The notes under the pieces are model-generated. The model was given only the letters and a program-made list of their open reading frames with translations. It did no database searches and was not told the DNA's origin. From positions 4,030,001-4,094,000 of the forward strand of contig CM075102.1 of assembly GCA_037576195.1 (NCBI GenBank): a stretch of DNA of 64,000 bases, in the 5' to 3' direction. The stretch is from Phytoseiulus persimilis. Taxonomy: Eukaryota; Arthropoda; Arachnida; Mesostigmata; Phytoseiidae. Positions 52,801-64,000 of this stretch are shown here, one piece after another. Each line of letters starts with the position of its first letter. Position 1 is the stretch's first letter. The translations under genes were made by a program, and so were the position numbers.

Positions 52801-55800
52801 TCGCCTATAGAGAGATATTCAAGAGATATTAAAGAGACAATCATGACAGCACGACGAGGGCGAGGATCAAAAATGTGTCTGAGCGGGAAATGGAACGGTT
52901 ATGAGAAGGCCTTAAATTTCGTCCACCATTGATGGTTGGTAATGACCTGATCATCCTGTCCCTGGCTTCACCGAGACGGGAGGACAAATTGGTCTCTGAT
53001 TGACGAGTGAAATTGCAACGGCCACTGAGAACATCAAAACGGCCCAAACAACGTCCCTCAAAAATCACGCGGTTCTCTAGCCTTCCTCTCCGTCCAACTC
53101 GCGCAAATCGGATAGCTCACGGAGGAACTCTGCGAACGATCCACCTTTTCTAGCTGTCAGTGACTAAGAGATTAAACATGGTGTGATGCGTTCTCCGAAT
53201 GGCTGATTCTTGGCCGGGGAGAGCCACCGGCCATGCTCACCGGCCTCATGGCAAACATTCTAATGACTCTCAAGTGACATAGTTGTAGCAATGGGTCCCC
53301 ATAGAGGGTGACTTTCTCCGGATTCGAGCTCAAAATTGGAGGTTCCCCGGCCTGATCTTGCTCGTTCAATATCAGCATCGAGCAATGTGTTTATAGATGA
53401 TACGTTACGCAGTACACCCTCTCTCCCCTTCTCGTTCTCGATATCTGATACATTGGAGCCTGGGCCCAAGTCGACAACAAGACTTCCGCGCGAAAACCTA
53501 GAGTATTCGCTGTGTCCTTGGGGGCGTGAGTTCCGAACCGCTCATGATTTTTCCTTCAATCTCGAGGGGGCGATGTCTGGAGCAGTTCATTGAAATCTTC
53601 TTCGGGTCCCCCGGTGGCCCAAAGCTTTCCTAACCGAAACTCTGAGGTCTCTGGCACGAAACCGATAGCTCCTCACTCGATACGGAGAGAGCCGTCATTC
53701 GGAATATTGGCTCGACCGACGTGCGATATCAGAGGCAAGAGCGAGGTCGAACTTTCTGTTTCCAGACCATGTGTGAAGATAAATCAGGGTCGGCAGCCAT
53801 GGAACGACGAGCCCAACGAGGCCGAGATCGCTGGATGTATTCGACAGTCTGACTGTCGTGACGATCGCTCTCGAGTAGCAGCATGTGAAACCTCGGGAAC
53901 TCAGCATGAAAGAGTTTCACTCGATTTCCAGAATACCCGAGCTCCGGATTCTCCTATCGACCTGAACGCTGAGAACTTCGTGTGGTTGAATCACCAGTCA
54001 GAATATTCCCGGCCCTCGCCAAGCGGCATCGATGGCGTGTGCGAATCGACCGAGTTCTTGATGCGATGAAGGGTGAGGACCGGAATAACGAGTCACAGAA
54101 CGAACTCAGCATGGGGTGGCGACTTTTCCCCTGCCGCGAGACTCCGCTTCTTCTTGGGGATTCCGCAGGACGTGTCGCCGACACTCATGCACCGTCTTTG
54201 CGAGCCGGAATTCTCCGTCGATGTGTGGCTCCACCCCATGCTCACAACTGCAGGCACAAAACAGAGTCTCTGTGGAAGTTTTCATGCTTCGAACGAACAA
54301 CGTCGCTCGAGAATCTTCGCTCTGGTCGAGACCGAGCGGATACTTCCGAAATGAGCCAAGAGTCCCCGTCGTTGAGCCTGAGAAGTCGTTTCAAGAAGAG
54401 AAAGTTCACAACGGGGCTCCGAAAATTCGTTCGTGGTCGGTCTCAGAGCACTTTAGCCAGGCGTAGCAGCCAATTAAGGTCTTTCAAATAATTTCGAGAC
54501 AGGTCCGAGCAGAGAAAGATCGCATCCGATAGAGGGAGAGAGAGATCCCATGTGTGACCGATCAGACGCTCGATTGGCGTTTCCAGAGAGAGTGATCCCT
54601 GGCTCCAACAGGAGCAGAGATTCACACTCGGTGAAGAGCGAGAACAGCGACCAGCTCCGTGACGGTATCTGCGGTCCACCGATGGTTCACAATCTCCCAC
54701 TGGTTTTTATCACGGTCAATGTAATATCAGCACAGTGCAGTGATGGAGCGAAGGGCTCGAATCTTCCCAAGAGAGCACAGTATCGAGGACAACGGCAGAC
54801 GGTCGGAGTTCAGGAAGAGAAAATGTAATCAGGTTGGTGCGCGGTCAAACTGCTCAATGAGCGAAGATCCAGCATCCTCTGGAAGTCGGAGGAATGGTTT
54901 CCGGTTCTGAGTGGGCAGCTGGTGAGACAGGTTACTCTTTCGTTCCACGTGTTTTCGACGAGTTTCCAGTTCGAAACTGGGCGATTACAGATGATGTTCG
55001 GGCAAAGAACGCACTCATAGGGTTAGAGAGCACCTAGATCCAAAGACTGTTCCGGAAAAAGAGCTGTTCCGGTGGTTCGAGGACGAGTTCCCGCCAGGAA
55101 CGCGTATCAGATATTCCTCGTTCGTCGCGACAGATTATCGATCGAAAATGTTCAAGGCCTTTGCTTCCCCCAGATGCGCTGGGTTTGCCAGCAGAACTCC
55201 AGGTCCTCCTCAGTAGTCTCAGCCCCTCTTCCCTGGTTGCGACTCTCAGATATTTGGTTCCCCAATGCTCGCTATCTGATGAGCGAAGCTTGGGACATCT
55301 AGCTGTGGGGATTCTTGAACTCTGCCAATGATTTCCCAAAAAATTTCCAGCTCATATTTTCGGGCACTGCGCATTTCCTCGAGCTGTACATCGCGACTCG
55401 AAAATAATCACTCAGTGCTCGGGGCGGGTGAGTCGCTCAAGTAGCAGTCAGTGGTAGGACTTCTAAGGAAGATGCTGCCCGAACTTTTGATACGTAGGAA
55501 GCTCAGGCTGTATGGAAATGAACGCGCATGCAGAAATCGAGGACTTGGGAAGTCTAGGATCGAGTCTCGGCTGTGTCACCCTACATAGTTCGGGCAGCAT
55601 CATCAGAAAGTGGAAGCTCAAAGAACTCGGTACTCCGGAGGAAAATTCAGCATCTCCGTTCAACGGGTTCGGGAGAAATCAAGGCATTGATACTTGGCAG
55701 TTCGTTCTTCTCGTTCCCATAAAGAATGAGTCATCTCAACCGCCGTAGTTTTGTGCGTTTTCGAGATTATGTTCGCCTGAACTCTACGGTCGAACCGCAT

Positions 55801-58800
55801 CGGTTGGATCACGCAGTGAAACAACCTTTGGAGTTTTCTACACAACACCGATCGAAAAGCAACAGCAGAAAACCAACTCACTCGGAATGACTCATCTTTT
55901 GCCGCGAGTCGAAAGCTGTAAACGTCGGTTGTGTTGTTGCTCAAACGCTCCGCTTCCTTCTAGTCTCTCGAACTGGACTGAGGATTGATGGCAAATCTCA
56001 ATCGACACCCTTTCGAGACTCGCTCGGTCAAGAAGACCCGAAACCGTCGATGCAGTTCCTGAACTTGCAAATAACTTTTTCTAGTAGATCCGCTAGTCAT
56101 GCAGACCGCGGTTTCCCAAAGTCCGATTGTGATTAACGTAATAACATTTAGGAGAGAGATCCTGTGGAACGGCGGAGATCACCTCGCCCTTCTCACCTTG
56201 TTGTTGACAACCTTAGTTCTGAAACAGAGATCAGAAGGGCTTGATGAACCGAGAAGAGAACCGAGACTCCAAACGCTTTTCAACCTATTCAATCAAAGAT
56301 GTTTAGAAACTTGCCATAGGATACTCGAGCATTCTGGTTCCGCTCGAACGGAAATTCCAATTTGTGTTCGAAGAGTACGCGTATGCGTTGTTGTGTTATT
56401 TGATCGAGTTAGAGAAGATTGGTCGAAGCCAGAAAAAAAGAAGGAAAGTTCACCGTGACGATTATCCATGGAATCTTGTCGATTATTCAGCACAGACAGC
56501 GAAGTCCGAGCTGAGCAAACTCCGACACCCACACTCACGAGATGTTCTTCAATCCGAGTCTCCATACATGGAAAGAATTATAGTTCTCCTCTCGAACGCT
56601 CTATGAGACCATCCCAGCAAGGAACAAAGAGTCTTCAATCCTGAAGAGTGAGCACTCTGAGCGGAACAGCGACGGTCCTTTCGGAACAACCGTTCGCCAG
56701 GAGTCAGCAACACGGCGGTCCCTCGGCTGCGATCGTCCCAGCAACGCCCCGGTTACTGAGATCCGCCGCGACCATCTCGCTGAGCCATCGAACGAATGTC
56801 GCATAGAGCGCCGTCATAGGCGCGAACGTTGAGTGAGACTCCTGCAAGAGAAGTTCCCGAGGACGCCTGGAATGAGTCGGCGCAGTCGAGAAAGGTACGC
56901 GAGGAAACCTTGCTGAACATCCTCACCCTTCGCAACCTGAATAGACTCCGCCGTTAACAACCGGTAGCGAAATCGAACCGCTGGGGGAGATTCTTGGGAC
57001 TTCTGGTACGATGCTTCGGTCATGCGCCTGTTCCCGCTCACGGCAACTTCAAGTCTGGAAGCTGCGCAAGTGTTTAATCCGGCAACCGATTGAGTCTCGT
57101 GAGCTGTGCATAGAGAATGCCTCAACCAGTTGAGATCGGACGCTCACCAAAACGAGCTCCGAACATTCACCCTTAACAGAACTCAAGCAGGAAAAAATGA
57201 GGTTGAGCGAAGCCCGAGAGCTCCCTTGACCGCTTCGGCACCGAGAGTTTATGGCTCCGACCGCCGCCCGATGGAGGGAAGTTCAGAGAAAAGCCAGAGT
57301 GATCGGGAATAAGGAAGTTCGATGATCAGTGCGAGAGGCCATAGTGAGAGCAAACTGCGGCTCTGCGAAGGAGGAAGCCTCAGCATGCCTGACATTAACC
57401 TTCAGAACTGGAATTCTCTGCCTTCCCTCATCCAGGACTCCTACCGACGGCCTGAGCGAATCGTGACCTATTGAAATCGCAGGCGTTTGCCAGTAGAAGG
57501 GTTCGACGAACAACCTGTCCGAACGAACAGATGCCACTACGTTCACCTGCCGCTTTGCTCCGGAGCGGAACCGAAGCTTGGACCTGTTGAGGTTAAGATT
57601 GGGTCGAGAAGAATACCTCATGCAGTAAAACAGAAAGTTGATGAGGCCTTGCTCTACTCCCTGGATATCCGACTCGAGAACCCCGAAAGATCATCTCGAG
57701 AAGCAATGAACACCATCTCGTCACAGTTTGAAGCTTCATCGTCTGTGCGTCGTTCGAAGATTCCCCGGCTCAGAAAAGCCCTCATGTGACGGAGAGAATC
57801 AATCTCAGACGGGCTTGAATGAAGCCCTGATATCGACATCAACGCTTGCTTCCCCCCGGAGCAGTGCACTGATCGTTGTATTAATGTAAACGGTCTATTG
57901 TTAACCGGAAGTCAATCAATCATATTCAAAGTAGCTTCGGTTCCTAGATTGAGACCGTACGTTTAGCCGCTCCATACAGATTCTTCGATCTGAGAAGGAA
58001 AACAAAGACGTGTTTAGAGACGAGAAAGTGGGAACTCCATTCGAATGAGCAAACAGAAAACACGAAAATGGACAGAATTAGATCCGAGGTCCGAATAGGT
58101 AACCGAATTCGGGAACTTTCGTGCTGAATGATCGAGAAAGCATGTCTGAATTTTAACAAGAAAACTGTCATTTCGGTGAAATCCTCAAGGGGGACAAAAA
58201 ATGAGAATTTATCCATAAATTGACCGAACTTCGATGATGTTTCGCGGAGTGAAGCCCAGCTTCCAGAGGATCTCTCGCTGATCAGAATTACTAATGATAG
58301 ACACAATCGGACGAACTGGGAACGCGCGAGCTAGGTTGCCGTTGAGAGCCATCATCCTGAGTTCAGGAGTTGAGTGACAATTCGGCTCCCAAGCATTCCG
58401 AGTCGAGGGAGAGAGTTCCGGATCGCTAGCCAATGAAATGATTCGTCCAGATGCGGCGATGCAAGTCCCGCCCTCCGCTTGAGCCGTCAGAATCAAACCT
58501 TCCAAAGTCAGATTGATCGTAAGAGAACGACGCAAGTCACAATCGGTGGAGCCCGAGTAAACCAGGTTAGACGCTTCAGCGTCAAAACTGTATCAGGCTC
58601 CACAAAACGTGGATTTCGGGATTCTCACCGTCTAAATCATTTCTGATGGTACACGCTGAGGGCGTTGAGCAGTGTCAACGCCAGCGAGACATTGAACCCC
58701 ATACATACTCCGCCCTCCTGAATTTGAGCCTCAGTGTCCCATAAACTCGGATGAAGCTCGGGTCACCGTGCGGAATGTTCCGCTGAATCGCGCGGAATAT

Positions 58801-60540
58801 TCTGCGGAGCTCCGAAAAGCCGTGTGGCGTCATCACGAAAACATTCCTGGATCTTCGAATGTTGCGCAGTTTCAGATCTCTGGAAAGATCTCTTGAGCCG
58901 TACAGCAATGTTGTTCTCGGCTACCGAGAAATCACAATGCGATAAGAGACCGGCTTTGAGGGGCATCAGCGAGTTTCGGCGCGCCGAAACGGATACTTTT
59001 GCTCCAAATAGCCAGTCCCTCTCGAATCGCGTGATTCCAACACCTCTCTCGTCGGAACGCATTCTCTTATTCTACGAAACTTTCCTGGTTTTTAGTAACG
59101 GGCGCTCATTATTCGTGTACTGATGTCATGAGTCAGGTCACCGGTTCCCGTCCGGGTTCCTCTGCCTCTCATAACCGGTGCCCGATTCGATCCGATTCCA
59201 CTCCTCTCATTTTATGCTCAACGAGGCCCTCTCTTTCCTCAACACACTGACTCCTCGATGTTCCGTTCGCGGTTACTGGCGTTTGATTTTATGAGATGCT
59301 TTCGAATCAAAGAGGACCACAATCCAACGGCCTTTCCACTTGAAATTTGATGCTGAATCTGCTATGAAGACGACACATCTCTTGGATTCATCGACCTCCA
59401 AGTCGTGCTGATCGCCGAAGGAAAGCAGAATTCATTCTTAGGTCCTGAAAAGTCCCTTCTTCGATAATGATGCCAAGCGCGATATGTCGTGGCTCCGGCC
59501 AGGCATAAGTTCCTCCGAATCCGGAGGGGGAAAGAAAAATGCTCCTCCAGCGGTGGTTCTGCTAAAACCCGGGGAAACCGCTGAGTGCTCTCTGCAAACA
59601 ACATCTGGACAGTTTAACGGGGCATCGGGCGAGGGAGGACCGGGATGACGAGACCTGTGCAGGCGGCTCGAGAGGTGAGACGGATGGAACGGATTCTGGA
59701 ACCGAGGAGATTGTCGATGCTCTGGAGATCAGATAATTCGATAAAGTTCGCAGCAATGTCGTGTATTCCGAGGAAGAAGATGTCTCCTTCATCGAAACAG
59801 TAGGAATGAAGATGCGGGGAGGACGAGCAGAAAAGAAAAAGAACCGAAAAGTCTTCACCTGTGGGTAGGAAGACTGGACATGACTGACGTCATCGGGAAC
59901 GTTCTGATCGATCCTGAGGAAAAAGGAGCCTGTTGCTCAATCGAGTTTCCCATGTGCTAAAATGCCGGAGCGACGGAGCTCACCGAGACATGATCATCTC
60001 GAATCATGATCTCAGTTATGGAGGGTTGGTTGAAATATTGAGGTATTTCCAATCAGCGAGACACGGCAGCGATCCCCAATGTGAAGAATTCGAATAGTTC
60101 AGCAGCTTCCGTTGGCTCATTCGAAGTTTTTGAGCAAACTGAGTTGTGAAAAACGCAGCCTGAGAAACGCGTGCAACATTCCATGCTCCCAACTCGAGTT
60201 CTCGCGGATTAACATATAAGACAGTGGACGTATCTGATACATCCCACAGACAGATGAGCTGATTCAAACCTCTGGTATGTCTAGTGACGATGTTGGAGTT
60301 CGTCCCATGATGAAGGGAGGATCAGGCGCACCATCTCCTCAGTTTTGCGAGATCATTCTTGCCAAACCTGGATTCGGGAAACAAAGCAAACGCGCACATC
60401 TGCTTCCGGAACTCTAATCACGAGCTGCGGAAGCGGCTTCGCGGCAGAGATACGTATGCGATGAGCCCAGGTTTCCCGCAAAACACCCTAATGCAAACAG
60501 TTGACCCTATTCCGCACATACATAGTTCGGCCAAAACTTG
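49856..60540. other. 10.7-kb stretch without an identifiable gene
   Basis: The longest frames (49890-50588 minus, 232 aa; 53982-54491 plus, 169 aa; 53590-54069 plus, 159 aa; 50827-51282 plus, 151 aa) lack known domains, signal peptides or family motifs that I can see. Some short stretches look protein-like (near 55050-55200 plus; 58209-58535 minus; 60016-60267 minus) and could be exons of a fast-evolving gene such as a chemoreceptor, but I cannot connect them by splice sites. No tRNA, rRNA or long tandem repeat seen. Confidence 0.4.
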
Positions 60541-60673
60541 CGGGTTGTTTTTTTGGTGCATACCCCAGATCCCGAAAAATCGAGCCCGAAGTGCATGAAG
60601 CCGAAAAATCGAGCCCGAAAAGCATGAAGTTGAAGAGCGTGAAGCCGAAATCCTCCTCTCCCAACAGCGGAGC

Positions 60674-60808
60674 GGTCGGGACTGGTTTAGCGGGGGGGAA
60701 TTGCACCTTCGTTACGCTCAGCGTGTCATCCAATGAAGTCTCACACAGGTACAGATCGAAGAAACGACACAGAAATTCCATCCCGCCAAACCAGTCCCGA
60801 CTAGGCCT
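60674..60808. mobile_element. Short MITE, about 135 bp, internally deleted form of the 63.6-kb element
   Basis: Left GGTCGGGACTGGTTTAGCGG and right CCCGCCAAACCAGTCCCGAC are inverted repeats. Its two halves match the two ends of the longer element at 63606-63996 in inverted orientation (GAATTGCACCTTCGTT, and GATCGAAGAAACGACACAGA). Confidence 0.65.
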
Positions 60809-61384
60809 TCCAAAGATCCGCAAATTTTGAGATCCGCGGATCTCTGCAGAACGGATCCCCGAAGTTTCAAGGTCGAATCAAACTGTTTCCAGCTCATTGC
60901 TACCAAATAGACTCGCAAAACGCTGTCCTCGAGGCGTGGTTCAGTGCACATTCTCTTCATAACTTGATATGGGGGAGCAGTGAGAGAAGAAAAGCCAAGT
61001 CCATACTATATGAACTCTTGCATTTATGTGGCCACTCGCCAAATGAACGCATTGTTTAATTTACTGTGGAAGAACGAGCAAACAATGAACTATGTACATC
61101 ACAAAGCGAGTTAGGGGAATCTTGAGAGGGCTGTATCCTATAATTACGAATTTCTCATCTACAAATTCTTGCTCGGATCATCGGTGGATTTTGATGGCTT
61201 CTTTCTTGCCGATTCAAACGCTCTTCGGAGCATGAAAGTATCGTTCAAACTTTCTGGTTCGAGGCTCACGCGGTTCTCGCCGAGGATCATTCGCAAGATG
61301 CTGAAGTCCCGTTCGGGCTGAACGGAGGTCGCCGGTATGGACTCCAAAATCTGACAGCTGCCTCTGAGCTATTGTGGCGCGATA

Positions 61385-61408
61385 CAAACACACAAACAAA
61401 CAAACAAA
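61385..61408 (+). repeat. Short (ACAA)n microsatellite
   Basis: Five or six CAAA-type units within ACACACAAACAAACAAAC. No flanking domain identified. Confidence 0.7.
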
Positions 61409-61750
61409 ACCGAATCGGGCTCGAAAATTCCAGACTTTGTGATATCCTGTACGGCTGACACCATCGGGCTACGGAACCACGGGCGATAACCACAACAAAA
61501 GACAGGTAATCCGTGTTTGCCCTACGACAATTCCCTCATGGATTTTCACGATTAAATGTGCGCTGGTCTTGCGGATCTGGATCCGCCGATCCGGATCCGC
61601 TGGAAAGCCTAGCCCCGACCAGTCCGCTGTTGGGAGAGGAGGTTTCCGGCTCCATGCTTTTCGTCTCCATGGTCTTCGGCTTCATGCTTTTCGGGCTCGA
61701 TTTTTCGGCTTCATGCGTTTCGGGTTCAAATTTTCGGCTTGTTGGACCCT

Positions 61751-63530
61751 AACCGTTTTTTTTTCAAGCTGATCGATGCTTCTTCAGTCCACATACCACG
61801 TTCGTGCTTGAGGAGCCTGTCTAAACTTGGCGCTGTTCTCAAGATGGTATGAAAAAGCTCTCAACCCTGGATTCTGAACACTTGAACGGCCCGCTCTGGG
61901 CTCCTCCGCTTCCAAATTCACCAGTGATTTAAGGATGACTCTTGATCCGGCTGGACGCGACGAAACGTGGAGACGACTCGGCGAGCTTGCGACCCTGACA
62001 TTGCACCTCTGTTGCTGGAGTCATTCTGCGGCCATCGTTGGAGAAAATCTTACCTCTTGCGACATCTTCCAAGTTTCACCCCAGAGTCCGCCTATTGAGC
62101 CAAGAATAAGGAGTTGTCGAAAGTTCTGGAATTTAGGGAAGCACCGTTTGATTGGCATACGGGCCGCAGCCGCCTCGACACCCTAGAGTTGATCTCTGCC
62201 GAATCATTCAAGCCTTACACTTCGGACGTTCCCCGGAATGAGAACCGAGTTGCAACTTGCGCCATTGTTCACCTTGCATGTCGCCTTACGCAAGCGACTT
62301 TGTTACATCATCTGCAGACTCAAATCCCGGCCTCAGCCCTCTGTTACTCATTCCATTCGGGCTGCCTGATTCCACCGGAATCACATTCGAATTCGTACAT
62401 CCACACTCTCGTAGCACTGCTTCCCAGCTTCGGAAACTGGTCCCATAGCTGCAGCCTCACCTAACTTGAAGTCGACAGCCGGCGCCCTCTAGCGGGCTCC
62501 GTCGGAACTCTGAAACTCTCAATTGACTATTTACTCGACTGGTCGCGACGGTACATTCGTCAACACTAGCGCCGGACCACTGTTGGTTCTGGATACGCTT
62601 GAATGCACATTTGGATCATCTTCTTATTGGATCAATCCACCCAACGATTCGGACGCGTCTCCGGGATAGTCTGCCTCGAGATTCCCCGAATCAGAACTCC
62701 GTTGGTCCAGGTGCCATGTTCGAGGATCCATCTCTGGACCCTACACTCGCCCCCACTTGATGGTATGGAGGGACCCCTACGGACCACCCTTTCACCGATC
62801 GTCTTGAAACAACGTGCACGTATTACCTCACTTCTCCGGTGTCCTCAGAGTCGACGTCAAGTCTCCGCGAGTCAGCATCTTCCAGTATGTCGTCTCATGC
62901 CCATGAGGATGTTGCACATCGCGAAGGTGTTTGTAATGGAATAGTATCTCTCCAGTCGCGCAGCTGTCCACAGTAAGGGCCGCGAGCCAACTAGAAGTTG
63001 AGTTACTCAGCGCGAGCCAGGGGAGAAAGTGTCAACAAAGCTTAAAGAAAACTCTCGACGAGGAGAGATACCAAAACCAGCAATCTATAGATGATTACCA
63101 GAATCCTGCGACGCGTTGTGTCGCTTCTGGTTCAGCCGTGAAGGAACGCGGCAATCGTCGCCTATTCCCGTCCGCTGCCACACTTATCATGAGGAGAATT
63201 CCTCACACTTCGACACTGTAATAATAATCAATGCCTATGAAATAATCTGGCGCTATATTAATCGATCAATCGGTCTTTCAAGCAGTCGAGTTGACGGGTA
63301 CAGTACCGATCCGGCGTGACAATGTGCTGGTGTGATGAAGAAGCGCGGCCCGAACTTCACTTCAGATGAGCTACCTTTCAAACTCTCTGTCAGGCCCGAC
63401 GAGAACTTTACGCCTTCCTGCGATCCACGGATGAACGCGTTCGCCTACAGCCTGAGCTTCGATGGCAGCCCCCGCCTGATTATCGCCAACGTTGTTCCGG
63501 TTAGTGTCCGACAAGCCAAAAGTTCGAACC
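61751..63530. other. Unassigned stretch near the right edge
   Basis: Frames of 60-116 aa only (for example 62114-62464 plus, 62603-62944 plus); no domains recognised. Confidence 0.4.
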
Positions 63531-63998
63531 CTAAACGCATGAAGCCGAAAAATCGAGCCCGAAAAGCATGAAGCCGGAAACCTCCTCTCCCAACGGCGGA
63601 GTGTCCGGGACTGGTTTGGTGGGATGGGATTTCTGTATCGTTTCGTCGATCTGTACCTTTGTGAGACTCATTTGGATGACACGCACCTGCTGCGAAGAAT
63701 CAGTGTTTCGATGCCGGTTCTCCCTCTTCGGTGGGAAAGAACAAGGTGTTGTAACAGCGTATTCTGAGAATAGTACTGGAGCTGGAGGTGATGATTCCTC
63801 TTCAGTTCTAGCGAGTTGACCTCGGAAACTTCAAGATTCGCGCTCAGCAGATTGCTTCCTGTAGCAGCTAAACCTTTGCTCAGTTCGAACTAGGGACCGT
63901 AGATGCGGAACAGCGAGGACGTAAGCGAGGCAGAAGAAGTAGGTAGGCTGAGCACAACGAAGGTGCAATTCCTCCCCTCTAAGCCAGTCCCGACCGCT
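63530..63998. mobile_element. Longer member of the GTCGGGACTGG-ended element family
   Basis: CATGAAGCCGAAAAATCGAG blocks at about 63538-63575 are followed by CTCCTCTCCCAACGGCGGAG and the terminus GTCCGGGACTGGTTTGGTGG (63608). The opposite inverted terminus AGCCAGTCCCGACC is at about 63984-63997, preceded by CAACGAAGGTGCAATTCC. About 390 bp between termini, no coding capacity. It may continue past the window end. Confidence 0.6.
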
Positions 63999-64000
63999 AC

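Larger units (their letters stand above)
60560..61750. mobile_element. Candidate inverted-end composite with CATGAAGCCGAAAA repeats
   Basis: Plus-oriented GAGCCCGAAAAGCATGAAG blocks with CTCCTCTCCCAACAGCGGAG lie at about 60575-60700. The same sequence, inverted (CGCTGTTGGGAGAGGAGG with CTTCATGCTTTTCGGGCTCG), lies at about 61600-61745. The two ends face each other about 0.9 kb apart. Related sequence recurs at 63530-63640. No coding domain in between. Boundaries and TSD are not resolved. Confidence 0.55.

Noticed and set aside
58209-58535. Possible chemoreceptor exons in the 55-60 kb region
   Set aside because: Hydrophobic and protein-like stretches exist, but I could not find a diagnostic motif or join them by splice sites.

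Overview
The window reads as nuclear DNA of an arthropod. Genes have spliced exons with short GT-AG introns (about 110 to 430 bp), animal-type poly(A) signals and animal transposon families (copia, Ty3/gypsy, BEL/Pao, non-LTR, hAT, pogo-like, 9-bp-TSD elements). Base composition looks near 50% GC. One very long ABC transporter gene has no intron. A parasitiform mite is my best guess, since heavy intron loss is known in phytoseiids, but this is inference and the sequence alone does not settle it.

Layout. 1-7.6 kb is a graveyard of decayed retroelements: a copia relic, a BEL/Pao gag joined to a non-LTR RT fragment, another RT fragment, and a Ty3/gypsy relic, plus a small TA-flanked MITE. 9.0-13.4 kb (minus strand) is one intact single-exon ABCC/MRP-type transporter of 1448 aa. 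14.0-16.0 kb is a 45-bp minisatellite. 16.4-18.2 kb holds nothing I recognise.

18.2-49.9 kb is the most informative part. It is a direct tandem duplication of an 8.4-kb unit. Unit A (about 18193-26544) is close to 'empty'. Unit B (about 27473-49855) is the same sequence swollen to 22.4 kb by three insertions: an 8.4-kb hAT element at 28463-36850 (8-bp TSD, itself carrying nested elements), a young 4.8-kb copia element at 40048-44840 (5-bp TSD, 122-bp LTRs), and a 751-bp element with a 9-bp TSD at 47000-47750. Subtracting these returns B to the length of A. Each unit carries a ZIP-type (SLC39, ZIP7/ZIP13-like) metal transporter gene on the minus strand, with matching exon boundaries. Both copies have lost key metal-binding residues in TM4 and TM5. 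In unit B the copia element sits 60 bp downstream of the ZIP stop codon, and the 9-bp-TSD element sits in intron 2.

49.9-64 kb contains no gene I can name. Its last 3.5 kb holds several copies of a short dispersed element family. Most of the window is therefore transposon-derived; the credible host genes are the ABCC transporter and the two ZIP-like copies.
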